64,000 nt of DNA from assembly GCF_002943525.1 (NCBI RefSeq), contig NZ_CP025394.1, positions 5,580,001 to 5,644,000 on the forward strand, written 5' to 3'. The notes under the pieces were generated by a model. The model did not search any database and was not told the DNA's origin. It worked only from the letters and a program-made list of their open reading frames with translations. A program made the translations under genes and the position numbers. Shown one piece after another: positions 25,866-33,693 of this stretch (the first letter of the stretch is position 1; every line of letters starts with the position of its first letter). Origin of the DNA: Kitasatospora sp. MMS16-BH015 (GTDB taxonomy: Bacteria; Actinomycetota; Actinomycetes; Streptomycetales; Streptomycetaceae).

Positions 25866-26195
25866 CGGCGAGGGCTCCCGGAGGGTGGGTGCGGGCAGGT
25901 CAGCCTCAGCATGCCCGAGTACGGAGCGTGCTGGGGAGTGTGAGGTGCGGCACCTTCCGCGGGGTGCCCGCGGGCCGGGTGGGGCGGGGCGAGAAGCCCG
26001 GTGCGAGTGGGGCTTCCGGTGGGTATGAGGCTCCCCGGAGGCCACCCGCCGGGGCGTTCCGTACGGTGACCGAGAGAGTGACGTTGGTCATCGGGCCACC
26101 GCATGCGGGATAATGGCTTCCGATCAATGCGTTCGATACCGGCGGTGGACGGACTGCCGGTACGTAGCTTTGCGGTTGCAGGAAGGGGAACGAGC
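25866..26195. other. 330-bp divergent promoter region
   Basis: No gene seen. It separates the enoyl-CoA hydratase-like gene from the DUF3117 gene and carries the promoter of the latter (26084-26114). The rest is GC-rich sequence without a clear structure. Confidence 0.6.
26084..26114 (+). promoter_or_regulatory. Vegetative-type promoter of the DUF3117 gene
   Basis: TTGGTC (26084-26089) and GATAAT (26109-26114), 19 bp apart, are close to the principal sigma factor consensus TTGAC/TANNAT. They would give a leader of about 75 nt before the ATG at 26196. Strong -10 hexamers of this kind are rare in this window. Confidence 0.6.
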
Positions 26196-26363
26196 ATGGC
26201 GGCCATGAAGCCGCGGACGGGTGACGGCCCGCTCGAGGTCACCAAAGAGGGGCGGGGCATCATCATGCGAGTTCCGCTCGAAGGCGGCGGGCGTCTCGTT
26301 GTGGAGCTCACGCCGGACGAGGCGGATGCCCTCGGCGAGGCCCTGAAGAAGGCCTGCGGCTGA
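26196..26363 (+). CDS. DUF3117 small conserved protein
   Basis: A 55-residue protein that is almost invariant in actinobacteria: MAAMKPRTGDGPLEVTKEGR followed by IIMRVPLEGGGRLVVELTPDEADALGEAL. GGAAGGGGAA precedes the ATG. It corresponds to Rv1211 of M. tuberculosis, also found next to tag. Its function is unknown. It has its own promoter and a strong downstream terminator, so it is a single-gene transcript. Confidence 0.92.
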   Translation: MAAMKPRTGDGPLEVTKEGRGIIMRVPLEGGGRLVVELTPDEADALGEALKKACG

Positions 26364-26403
26364 CGACAGTCGGCAGCTCTCCCAGAATCCTGGAGACGCG
26401 CGC

Positions 26404-26439
26404 GAGCCCGGGTACCGGTCACCGACCGGACCCGGGCTC
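26404..26439 (+). terminator. Strong hairpin after the DUF3117 gene
   Basis: GAGCCCGGGT (26404-26413) pairs perfectly with ACCCGGGCTC (26430-26439). After one bulged A, CCGGT/ACCGG extends the stem to 15 bp around a 5-nt loop. TGTCGTT follows. It also lies 22 bp from the stop of the convergent methyltransferase and may serve both. Confidence 0.85.
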
Positions 26440-26461
26440 TGTCGTTCTCCCGGGGCGTCCC

Positions 26462-27139
26462 TCAGCGCTTGACGGCGCAGAGCAGCCCGTCCGAGACCGG
26501 CAGCAGCGCGGGCAGCAGCGCGTCGCTCTCCCGCACCTCCTGCACCAGCTCGCGCAGCGCGTGGGTGCCCGGGTCCCGGTGGTTCGGTTCGGCCAGACGG
26601 CCCTGGTGGAACACCCCTTCGAAGCAGACCATGCCGCCGGGTCTCAGCAGGCGCAACGATTCTGCAAGGTACGAGGAGGATTCGGCCGGGTCCCCGTCGC
26701 AGAGCACCAGGTCGTACTGACCGTCGGCCAGCCGGGGCAGCACGTCCAGCGCCTGGCCGGGGATGACCCGGGAGCGGTTCGCCGCGAAGCCGGCCGCCTG
26801 GTAGGCCGCGCGGGCGTACTGCTGGTGCACCGGCTCGGAGTCCACCGTGGTGAGCACGCCGTCCGGCCGCATCCCGCGCAGCAGGTAGACCCCGGAGACC
26901 CCGGTGCCGGTGCCGATCTCCGCCACCGCCTTGGCGTCCAGGGCCGCCGCGAGCAGCCGCAGGCAGGCCCCGCCGCTCGGCCCGATCGGCCGCACCCCGA
27001 CCCGCGCGGCCAGCGCCCGGGCGTAGGTCAGCACCGCGTCCTCCCCGACGTAGGTGTCGGCGAGCGCGACCTGGGCCGACCCGAACTCGGTGATGGCAGC
27101 CTCTCCAGTTGTCGACCGGATGTCGATATTTCCAGCCAC
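26462..27139 (-). CDS. SAM-dependent O-methyltransferase
   Basis: A 225-residue class I methyltransferase, Methyltransf_3-like. The SAM-binding glycine loop is AVAEIGTGTGVSGVYLL, the acidic ribose contact is in LTTVDSEPVHQQYAR, and motif II is YDLVLCDGDPAESSSYL followed by LLRPGGMVCFEGVFHQG. The GTG start is at 27139. It diverges from the ECF sigma gene exactly as Rv1220c diverges from sigE in M. tuberculosis. The methyl acceptor is unknown. The ECF-type promoter at 27157-27182 lies only 18 bp upstream, so the two genes share a control region. Confidence 0.9.
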   Translation of the reverse strand: MAGNIDIRSTTGEAAITEFGSAQVALADTYVGEDAVLTYARALAARVGVRPIGPSGGACLRLLAAALDAKAVAEIGTGTGVSGVYLLRGMRPDGVLTTVDSEPVHQQYARAAYQAAGFAANRSRVIPGQALDVLPRLADGQYDLVLCDGDPAESSSYLAESLRLLRPGGMVCFEGVFHQGRLAEPNHRDPGTHALRELVQEVRESDALLPALLPVSDGLLCAVKR

Positions 27140-27156
27140 AGATTACTGGCCGGGCG

Positions 27157-27182
27157 GGAACCGCGTCCGTTGACCGGCCGTT
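27157..27182 (+). promoter_or_regulatory. ECF-type promoter before the sigE-like gene
   Basis: GGAAC (27157-27161), a 17-bp spacer, then CGTT (27179-27182). This is the GGAAC/CGTT signature used by SigE/SigH-class ECF factors. It predicts positive autoregulation, with a leader of about 95 nt before the first possible start. Confidence 0.55.
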
Positions 27183-27284
27183 GACGCTCCAGGAAGGGTT
27201 GATCGGCCTACGGACGGCTGCCGTGCGGCAGCCCCGTCGGGGTCGGTCGAGCACTTTTATCCGGATCCGACGGGTGAGGTCGAT

Positions 27285-28109
27285 ATGGTGGTGGCCCTGC
27301 TGGGCAGAAGAGCCGACCGAGGAGGTGTGGCCGAGGGCGACGTCCCTGTGTCGCGGTCCGTCCGCGTCCTCTCGTCGGCCCGTAAGCCGAAGCCCGTGAT
27401 GAACAAGTCCGCGCAGATTCCGATGGACGAGCCCGCCGCGACCGAGGGCCCGGAGGCCGCTGCCCCCGCCCCGCGTGCCGCCTTCGACGCCGATGCGCAG
27501 ACCTGGACGCCGCCCAGCTGGGAGGAGATCGTCGAGGCGCACAGCGCCCGCGTCTACCGCCTCGCCTACCGCCTGACGGGCAATCAGCACGACGCGGAGG
27601 ACCTGACGCAGGAGGTCTTCGTCCGCGTCTTCCGCTCGCTCTCGACCTACACCCCGGGCACCTTCGAGGGCTGGCTGCACCGCATCACCACCAACCTGTT
27701 CCTGGACATGGTCCGCCGCCGCCAGCGGATCCGCTTCGACGCCCTCGCGGACGACGCGGCCGAGCGCCTGGCCAGCCGCGAGCCGAGCCCGGCCCAGCAC
27801 TTCAGCGACACCCACTTCGACGCCGACGTGCAGCAGGCGCTCGACACCCTCGCGCCCGAGTTCCGCGCCGCCGTGGTGCTCTGCGACATCGAGGGCCTCT
27901 CCTACGAGGAGATCGCCGCCACCCTCGGGGTGAAGCTGGGCACCGTGCGCAGCCGTATCCACCGTGGCCGTTCGCACCTGCGGGCCGCCCTCAAGCACCG
28001 GGCGCCCGGCACCGCCCCCGGCCGCGTCCGGCGCGGCGGGCAGGGCGAGCCGGTCGCGGTCGGCGCGGAGGCGGGCCCCTCCGGCGGTGGTGAGCGGGGG
28101 CGCTCATGA
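27285..28109 (+). CDS. sigE: ECF RNA polymerase sigma factor, SigE-like
   Basis: A sigma-70 family group IV factor of 274 residues from the ATG at 27285 (GAGG upstream). In-frame GTG at 27327 and ATG at 27399 are alternatives, since the first 75 residues are not part of the fold. Region 2 is EEIVEAHSARVYRLAYRLTG...DLTQEVFVRVFRSL with the -10 element helix. Region 4 is LDTLAPEFRAAVVLCDIEGLSYEEIAATLGVKLGTVRSRIHRGR with the -35 recognition helix. The stop overlaps the anti-sigma start (ATGA). By position it corresponds to M. tuberculosis sigE, an envelope-stress factor. The symbol is by synteny and does not mean S. coelicolor sigE. Confidence 0.9.
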   Translation: MVVALLGRRADRGGVAEGDVPVSRSVRVLSSARKPKPVMNKSAQIPMDEPAATEGPEAAAPAPRAAFDADAQTWTPPSWEEIVEAHSARVYRLAYRLTGNQHDAEDLTQEVFVRVFRSLSTYTPGTFEGWLHRITTNLFLDMVRRRQRIRFDALADDAAERLASREPSPAQHFSDTHFDADVQQALDTLAPEFRAAVVLCDIEGLSYEEIAATLGVKLGTVRSRIHRGRSHLRAALKHRAPGTAPGRVRRGGQGEPVAVGAEAGPSGGGERGRS

Positions 28110-29305
28110 GTGCCGCCAGTCCCTCCAGCCCATCCGGCCCGACCGGGTCCGAGCCGTCCGCCCGCTCCCGCCGCACTCCCGGCTGGGCCCAGCGCGGCCG
28201 CCGCGCCGAGCCGGCCGAGCCCTCGCCCGGCCTTCAGCCGGGGGCGCCCCCGGCCGCCACGCTGCGGGCCATCCCGGTGCACCTGGCCGAGCCCGCGTCC
28301 GAGGAGCACCACCTGGGCGACCGGCTCTCCTCCTTCGTCGACGGCGAGCTGGGCCACGACTCGCGCGAGCGCGTCCAGGCCCACCTGGCCACCTGCCCCG
28401 AGTGCCTCGCCGAGGCCGACGAGGGCCGCGCGGTCAAGCACCTGCTGACGCACAGCGGCACCCCCGGTCCGTCCGCGACGCTGATGTCCCGGCTGCTCGC
28501 GGTGGCCGCCCTGCCCGACGACGAGCAGCCCGGCGACGGCGCGGGCGGCCCCGGTGGGCCCGGCTCGCTGGCGGGCCCGGCCGGCCCGATCGCCGCGCCC
28601 GGCACGCTCGGCGGCAGTCGGCTGAACGGCGGCTCCTTCGGCCGCGGCGCCGGTGCCTCCTTCGGCGCGGGCGCCCTCGGCGCGCACGCCCCGCTCCCGG
28701 GCGTGGACCCGCGGGCGGCGCGGCCGCGCCGTTCCGCGCACCACCCCGAGCCGCTCGCGGCCCGGCCGGCCGAGCACGCCCTGACCGACCTGCTGCTCCC
28801 CGGTGCGGCGCGCCCGGAGTACGTGCTCGCCGCTGCGGCCGATCCGGCCACCGCCACCGCGGTGGCCCTCCCGGCCCGCTCCGGTGTCGAGGCCGCCGGC
28901 CCCGGCCCGGTCGAGCGCGAGCCCGCCCCGCACCGGCCCGCCCGTCGCCGCACCGCCTCGCCGTTCGCCGCGCTGCTGCCCGCTCCGCTCCCGGTGGCGC
29001 GGCCGTCCGCCGCGCGCGGGCGCCGGTTCGTCTTCGCGGCGGCCGGGGCCTTCTCGGTCGCGGCGGTCACCCTCGGCGGGGTCACCACCGTCTCCGGCCT
29101 GGCCGGCGACGGTCAGCGCCACGGCGCCACCGTCACCCCCGTCCGGGGCGGCACCGGCCCGGTGGTGCCCATCTCGGGCGAGGTGCCGGTCGACTTCCCG
29201 GTCTACCCCGTCCGGGCCTCGCACGGGGCCGGTGCGGTGCCGCAGGCGCCGTACTCCGCCCAGCCCGAGGCCGACGACCTCCTCCCGCACCACCTGCTGC
29301 GCTGA
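28106..29305 (+). CDS. Zinc-finger anti-sigma factor (RseA-like)
   Basis: A 399-residue membrane protein. Near residues 70-104 is the anti-sigma domain, HLGDRLSSFVDGEL and then H93-x3-C97-x2-C100 (AHLATCPEC), the HxxxCxxC zinc motif. A long Ala/Pro/Gly-rich linker follows, with one membrane helix around residues 310-332 (FVFAAAGAFSVAAVTLGG) and a short outer tail. It should hold the upstream sigma factor inactive at the membrane until stress. Start and sigma stop overlap by four bases. It is longer than many relatives because of the linker. Confidence 0.88.
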   Translation: MSAASPSSPSGPTGSEPSARSRRTPGWAQRGRRAEPAEPSPGLQPGAPPAATLRAIPVHLAEPASEEHHLGDRLSSFVDGELGHDSRERVQAHLATCPECLAEADEGRAVKHLLTHSGTPGPSATLMSRLLAVAALPDDEQPGDGAGGPGGPGSLAGPAGPIAAPGTLGGSRLNGGSFGRGAGASFGAGALGAHAPLPGVDPRAARPRRSAHHPEPLAARPAEHALTDLLLPGAARPEYVLAAAADPATATAVALPARSGVEAAGPGPVEREPAPHRPARRRTASPFAALLPAPLPVARPSAARGRRFVFAAAGAFSVAAVTLGGVTTVSGLAGDGQRHGATVTPVRGGTGPVVPISGEVPVDFPVYPVRASHGAGAVPQAPYSAQPEADDLLPHHLLR

Positions 29306-29486
29306 CGCCCGGCTGAGCCCCGCCGCTCCGGCGGGCCACCACGGCGCCGTGGCCATCGGTTGAACTTTGCCCGTGCTTCATCAACTCGGGGGCCAAAGCG
29401 CGGCCGGTGGCCATTACGCTGTAGTGGACCGTGGACCGCTGAACTGCAAGCTCATCGGGTTCGTCCATCAGGAGCTGGGAGCTTAG

Positions 29487-29906
29487 GTGTTTGCCGACAT
29501 AGGCCCTCTTGAGGTCGTGACGCTCGTGATCATGGCCGTCGTCATCTTCGGGCCGGACAAGCTCCCGAAGCTGATCCAGGACACCATGGGCTTCATCCGG
29601 AAGATCCGCTCCTTCGCCGACAGCGCCAAGGAGGACATCCGGGCCGAGCTCGGTCCGGAGTTCAAGGACTTCGACTTCGAGGACCTGCACCCGAAGACCT
29701 TCGTCCGCAAGCAGCTGCTCGGTGGCAACGAGGACCCGCTCGGCTTCAAGGAGATCCGCGACGGCCTCGACTTCAAGTCGGTGCTGAACGACGAGCCCAC
29801 CAAGCCCGCCCCGCCGGCCCCGAACCTGGTCAAGCCCGCCGCTCCCGACACCGGCACCCCGCTGGCCAAGGGCGAGCGCCCGCCGTACGACCTCGACGCC
29901 ACCTGA
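29487..29906 (+). CDS. tatB: Twin-arginine translocase subunit TatB
   Basis: A 139-residue protein with the TatA/B pattern: a short N-terminal membrane helix (VVTLVIMAVVIF), the conserved GPDKLPKL hinge, and an amphipathic helix (IQDTMGFIRKIRSFADSAKEDIRAELG). The EL/GPEFKDFDFEDLHPK segment and unstructured Pro-rich tail fit TatB rather than TatA. With TatC it recognises twin-arginine signal peptides. GTG start, GGGAG five bases upstream. As in other actinobacteria it follows the sigma/anti-sigma pair, but no HtrA-type protease gene lies between. Confidence 0.9.
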   Translation: MFADIGPLEVVTLVIMAVVIFGPDKLPKLIQDTMGFIRKIRSFADSAKEDIRAELGPEFKDFDFEDLHPKTFVRKQLLGGNEDPLGFKEIRDGLDFKSVLNDEPTKPAPPAPNLVKPAAPDTGTPLAKGERPPYDLDAT

Positions 29907-30124
29907 GCGCCGCGCCGCGCTGACCGGCCGCCCGGCTGCGCACCTCGCCGCCGCGCGCGCCGCTGCGCTGTCCGGCCTCCGCCGCGCGCGCCGCTATTGT
30001 GCTGAGTGCTCCCGGTGTGGGCCAGGTCACGGAGGTTTCGTGCCCGACCTGCCGGGTGGGGGCGCCGGCGTGCGCCACGATGGAGCCCGCTACCGCAGGG
30101 AACAGGTGTCGAGGAGGTCCGGGG

Positions 30125-30811
30125 TTGGACACGACGAGCAGTGCGAGAACCGTCACGGCGGGGGAGCAGGGCGCGCCCGTGGTCGGTGCCCAGGCGGGCC
30201 CCCCGGCGGATCCGCTGGCCCCGTACCTGGCGGCGGACTTCCCCTGGTACGGCCTGGACGAGGGCTGGACGGGCCGCCGCTGGCTGATGCAGGCCGGCGC
30301 CGGGCAGACGGCCCGGGGCGCCCAGCGCGGCAGCGTGGACTACGGCACCCTCGGCCACGGTGACGAGCCGGCCCGGCAGTACGAGCCGCGGGACATGCGG
30401 CGCTTCGCCGTGGTGGTCACCATGGCCCGCCGGGACGTGCGCCGCAGCGCCGACAACACCGGCACCCTGGAGGCCACCTCCGCCTCCTCCGCCGCCTGGC
30501 TGGCCGGCTCCGGCCTCCTCGCGGCCACCTGGCCCGGCCAGCTCGACCGGGCGCTGCGCCAGGACTGGCTCGACCAGCAGACCGCCCTCGCCTGGGACTT
30601 GGCCGACGACCTGGACGGCCCCGGCTGGTCCACCCTCACCCTCCCGGTCAACGGCCTCCCGCAGCCCTTCCGCTACCGCGAGTCCGAGTACGGCTGGGTC
30701 CTCGCCGGCGAGGCCCCGGGCGTCCTCCTCGGCGCCTACGGCCGGGGCGTCTCCGCCTACGGCGCCGGCTTCTCCGCCGTCCAGGACCTCACCAACTACG
30801 ACGGCCGCTGA
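30125..30811 (+). CDS. Conserved actinobacterial protein of unknown function
   Basis: A 228-residue soluble protein. I chose the TTG at 30125 because GAGGAGG lies seven bases upstream; the upstream frame has no such site. Sequence features: Trp/Tyr-rich segments (FPWYGLDEGWTGRRWLMQAG), a cluster VVVTMARRDVRRSADNTGTLEATSASSAAWLAGSG, and DLDGPGWSTLTLPVNGLPQPFRYRESEYGWVLAGE, which looks like a beta-rich domain. No signal peptide, helix or catalytic motif is recognised. It lies between tatB and the second ferredoxin, and converges with the latter. Confidence 0.7.
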   Translation: MDTTSSARTVTAGEQGAPVVGAQAGPPADPLAPYLAADFPWYGLDEGWTGRRWLMQAGAGQTARGAQRGSVDYGTLGHGDEPARQYEPRDMRRFAVVVTMARRDVRRSADNTGTLEATSASSAAWLAGSGLLAATWPGQLDRALRQDWLDQQTALAWDLADDLDGPGWSTLTLPVNGLPQPFRYRESEYGWVLAGEAPGVLLGAYGRGVSAYGAGFSAVQDLTNYDGR

Positions 30812-30838
30812 ATTCCGGCCGGCTCCCCGGTGGGGCGG

Positions 30839-31162
30839 TCAGACGGTGTCCCGCAGCGGCAGCGCTGCCACGATCGGATGGTCCTTCGGGATCAGACCGA
30901 GCTTCGCGCTGCCGCCGGGGGAGCCCAGGTCGTCGAAGAACTCGACGTTCGCCCGGTTGAACTCCCGCCAGGGCTCCGGGGTGTCGTCCTCGTAGTAGAT
31001 CGCCTCGACCGGGCAGACCGGTTCGCAGGCACCGCAGTCGATGCACTCGTCGGGGTGGATGTAGAGCATCCGTTCGCCCTCGTAGATGCAGTCGACCGGG
31101 CACTCGTCCAGGCAGGCCTTGTCCTTGACGTCCACGCAGGGCACGGCGATCACGAAGGTCAT
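30839..31162 (-). CDS. Second seven-iron ferredoxin
   Basis: A 107-residue paralogue of the ferredoxin at 16634-16954. The ATG at 31162 begins MTFVIAVPCVDVKDKACLDE and all seven cluster cysteines are kept, so it should carry 3Fe-4S and 4Fe-4S centres. It differs in the tail (PWREFNRANVEFFDDLGSPGGSAKLGLI). It is divergent from soxR across a 95-bp region containing a SoxR operator, so it may be redox-induced, unlike the dapC-linked copy. AGAGGA lies about ten bases before the start. Confidence 0.93.
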   Translation of the reverse strand: MTFVIAVPCVDVKDKACLDECPVDCIYEGERMLYIHPDECIDCGACEPVCPVEAIYYEDDTPEPWREFNRANVEFFDDLGSPGGSAKLGLIPKDHPIVAALPLRDTV

Positions 31163-31220
31163 CGGGCTGGGGTCCTCTCGGGGTCGGTACCGCTTGCCGG
31201 TCCGGCCCGGCCGACCGTAT

Positions 31221-31242
31221 GACCTCAAGTAATCTTGAGGTC
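31221..31242. promoter_or_regulatory. SoxR operator
   Basis: GACCTCAAG (31221-31229), four bases TAAT, then CTTGAGGTC (31234-31242): a perfect 9-4-9 dyad. The core CCTCAAG-N4-CTTGAGG is the known SoxR box. It is 16 bp before the soxR start and 59 bp from the ferredoxin start, so SoxR probably controls itself and possibly the ferredoxin. Confidence 0.85.
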
Positions 31243-31257
31243 AAGAGGAGGCGGTGC

Positions 31258-31719
31258 ATGACCCAGCAGCCCGGCGAGGCCAGGGCCACCCCCGACGACC
31301 GGCTCGCCATCGGCGAGGTCAGTGCCCGGACCGGGGCCGCGGTCTCGGCCCTGCGCTTCTACGAGGAACTCGGCCTGATCGCCTCCGAGCGGGACGGGCG
31401 CAACCAGCGCCGCTACCCCCGCCACATGCTGCGCCGGATCGCCCTGATCTCGGTGGCCAAGCGGATCGGCATCCCCCTGCAGGACCTCCGGGAGACCTTC
31501 GCCGACGTGCCGCTCGACCGCCCGCCGAGCCACCAGGAGTGGCAGCGCGCCTCACGCGGCTGGAAGGCCCGCCTGGAGGAACGCCGCCAGACCATCGAAC
31601 GGCTGGAGGCCGAACTCACCGGCTGCATCGGTTGCGGCTGCCTCTCGATGAAGGCCTGCGCCCTCCTGAACCCCGGCGACACCCTCGCCGAGGACGGCGC
31701 CGGCCCACGCCGCCTCTAA
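31258..31719 (+). CDS. soxR: Redox-sensitive transcriptional activator SoxR
   Basis: A 153-residue MerR-family regulator. The helix-turn-helix is LAIGEVSARTGAAVSALRFYEELGLI, followed by the wing QRRYPRHMLRRI and the dimerisation helix (EEWQ...RLEERRQTIERLEAEL region). The diagnostic 2Fe-2S site CIGCGCLSMKAC (C-x2-C-x-C-x5-C) is intact near the C-terminus. Oxidation by redox-cycling compounds activates transcription; in streptomycetes the signals include self-made pigments. AAGAGGAGG precedes the ATG. The operator at 31221-31242 indicates autoregulation. Confidence 0.95.
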   Translation: MTQQPGEARATPDDRLAIGEVSARTGAAVSALRFYEELGLIASERDGRNQRRYPRHMLRRIALISVAKRIGIPLQDLRETFADVPLDRPPSHQEWQRASRGWKARLEERRQTIERLEAELTGCIGCGCLSMKACALLNPGDTLAEDGAGPRRL

Positions 31720-31758
31720 GCCGGCCCCCGCCGCCTGTAGGCCGGCCCGAGCAATGGA

Positions 31759-31790
31759 ACGGCCCCGGACAGGAACCTGTCCGGGGCCGT
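31759..31790. terminator. Bidirectional terminator between soxR and mrp
   Basis: ACGGCCCCGGACAGG (31759-31773) and CCTGTCCGGGGCCGT (31776-31790) form a perfect stem with a minimal loop. It is between two convergent genes, 40 bp after soxR and 12 bp before the mrp stop. Confidence 0.9.
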
Positions 31791-31802
31791 CGTGCCGTTC
31801 CG

Positions 31803-32963
31803 TCAGAACTTGTTCTTCGGGGTCAGCCCCAGGGAGAGGCCGGAGAGGCCGCGCTGGCGGTTGCCGAGCTTGGCGGCGATGGCGTGGAGGGCGGTGCCGG
31901 CCGGGGAGTCGGGGGCGGCCAGGACCACCGGGGTGCCGTCGTCGCCGCCCTCGCGGAGGCGGACGTCGATCGGGATGGAGCCCAGGACCGGGACGGTGGC
32001 GCCGACGGAGCGGGTGAGGGCGTCGGCCACGGTCTGGCCGCCGCCGGTGCCGAAGACGTCGACGATCTCGTCGCAGTGGGGGCAGGGCATGCCGGCCATG
32101 TTCTCGATGACGCCGACGATCTTCTGGTGGGTCTGGAGGGCGATGGTGCCGGCCCGCTCGGCCACCTCGGCGGCGGCCTGCTGCGGGGTGGTGACCAGCA
32201 GGATCTCGGCGTTGGGGACGAGCTGCGCGACCGAGATGGCGATGTCACCGGTGCCCGGCGGCAGGTCGAGGAGGAGGACGTCCAGGTCGCCCCAGTAGAC
32301 GTCCGCGAGGAACTGCTGGAGGGCGCGGTGCAGCATCGGGCCGCGCCAGACCACCGGCGCGTTGCCGGGGGTGAACATGCCGATCGAGATGACCTTCACG
32401 CCGTGCGCGGACGGCGGCATGATCATGTCCTGGACCTGGGTGGGACGGCCCTCGACCCCGAGCATGCGGGGCACGGAGTGCCCGTAGATGTCGGCGTCGA
32501 CCACGGCGACCTTCTGGCCCTGGGCGGCCAGCGCGGCGGCCAGGTTGACGGTGACCGAGGACTTGCCGACGCCGCCCTTGCCGGAGGCGACGGCGTAGAC
32601 CCGGGTCAGGGTGCCGGGCTTGGCGAACGGGATCTCGCGCTCGGGCGCACCCCCGCGCAGCAGCTGCGAGAGCTCCTTGCGCTGCTCCTCGCTCATCACG
32701 TCGAGCTCGACCTCGACGCCGGTCACTCCGGCGACGGCGCCCACGGCCTCCGTCACCCGGCTGGTGATGGTCTCCCGCATCGGACAGCCGGACACGGTCA
32801 GGTAGACCCCGACGCGGACGGCACCGCCGTCGCCGATCTCGACCGATTTCACCATCCCGATCTCGGTGATCGGACGGTTGATCTCGGGGTCGTTGACGGT
32901 CGCCAGCGCCGCGCGTACGGACTCCTCCGTCACGCCGACCGCAACCTCTGTCTCGTTGGCCAT
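31803..32963 (-). CDS. mrp: Mrp/NBP35-type iron-sulfur cluster carrier ATPase
   Basis: A 386-residue P-loop protein. The N-terminal DUF59/MIP18 domain (EESVRAALATVNDPEINRPITEIGMV...SGCPMRETI) is followed by the ATPase with the deviant Walker A ASGKGGVGKSSVTVNLA, Walker A' (VVDADIYGHSVPRMLG) and LLLDLPPGTGD. The CxxC that coordinates a bridging Fe-S cluster in the dimer is GMPCPHCDE. The family delivers Fe-S clusters to apoproteins. It converges on soxR. Its position after the sigE-tatB block matches M. tuberculosis Rv1229c. Confidence 0.94.
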   Translation of the reverse strand: MANETEVAVGVTEESVRAALATVNDPEINRPITEIGMVKSVEIGDGGAVRVGVYLTVSGCPMRETITSRVTEAVGAVAGVTGVEVELDVMSEEQRKELSQLLRGGAPEREIPFAKPGTLTRVYAVASGKGGVGKSSVTVNLAAALAAQGQKVAVVDADIYGHSVPRMLGVEGRPTQVQDMIMPPSAHGVKVISIGMFTPGNAPVVWRGPMLHRALQQFLADVYWGDLDVLLLDLPPGTGDIAISVAQLVPNAEILLVTTPQQAAAEVAERAGTIALQTHQKIVGVIENMAGMPCPHCDEIVDVFGTGGGQTVADALTRSVGATVPVLGSIPIDVRLREGGDDGTPVVLAAPDSPAGTALHAIAAKLGNRQRGLSGLSLGLTPKNKF

Positions 32964-33042
32964 GTGTTGATGGTACGGCCCGGCGCCGAGCCGGTGACTC
33001 GGCAGTAGCGTGCCACCGGTCACAGCGCCGGAACGCACCCGG

Positions 33043-33693
33043 TCAGAGCATTTCCGAGGCGTCCCGGCGCTCGTCGATCTCCTTGAGCAGGGACTGGAGT
33101 TCGGAGCGGATGAAGTCGCGGGTGGCGACCTCGCCGAGGCCCTGGCGCAGGGCCGCGACCTCGCGGGTCAGGTACTCCGTGTCGGCGATGTTGCGGTCGC
33201 TGCGGGCCCGGTCCTGCTCCATGTTGACCCGGTCCCGGTTGTCCTGCCGGTTCTGCGCGAGCAGGATCAGCGGGGCCGCGTAGGAGGCCTGCAGCGAGAG
33301 CGCCAGGGTGAGGAAGATGAACGGGTACTCGTCGAAGCGGACGGCCGGCGGCAGGAAGACGTTCCAGGCCACCCAGCACAGGATGACCACCGACATCCAG
33401 ACGATGAACCGTCCGGTGCCGAGGAAGCGGGCGATCCGCTCCGAGAGCTTGGCGAAGGACTCCGGGTCGTAGGTCGGCAGGGTCAGCAGGCCGGGCCGCG
33501 AGGTGCGCGGCTGGTCGAGCCGGGCCCGGGCGGCCGAGCTCGACGGCTGCTCGGTACGGGTGGAGCTGCCCTCCCGCACCCGCAGCTCGCGCAGCTCGCG
33601 GAGCGACCGGAGCTCGCCCTGGAGGCGCTGGCGCGGGGAGGACTCGTCCCGTCGGCGGGCGTCGTCCCGGCGGCCCTTGCGGTCAGCGTCCAC
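33043..33693 (-). CDS. DUF1003 membrane protein
   Basis: A 216-residue protein with a charged N-terminus, two membrane helices (FIVWMSVVILCWVAWNVFL; FIFLTLALSLQASYAAPLILLAQNRQD) and a C-terminal coiled-coil-like tail (REVAALRQGLGEVATRDFIRSELQSLLKEIDERRD). FDEYPFIFLTLALSLQASYAAP is the DUF1003 signature. The GTG start overlaps the MgtE-N/CBS gene by 11 bases, so the two are coupled. DUF1003 proteins often neighbour magnesium transport genes; a direct role is unproven. Confidence 0.88.
   Translation of the reverse strand: MDADRKGRRDDARRRDESSPRQRLQGELRSLRELRELRVREGSSTRTEQPSSSAARARLDQPRTSRPGLLTLPTYDPESFAKLSERIARFLGTGRFIVWMSVVILCWVAWNVFLPPAVRFDEYPFIFLTLALSLQASYAAPLILLAQNRQDNRDRVNMEQDRARSDRNIADTEYLTREVAALRQGLGEVATRDFIRSELQSLLKEIDERRDASEML

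Noticed and set aside
27400..28109. Identity with S. coelicolor sigE (the cse operon sigma factor)
   Set aside because: The neighbours here (zinc-finger anti-sigma, tatB, methyltransferase) match mycobacterial sigE rather than the cseA-cseB-cseC operon.
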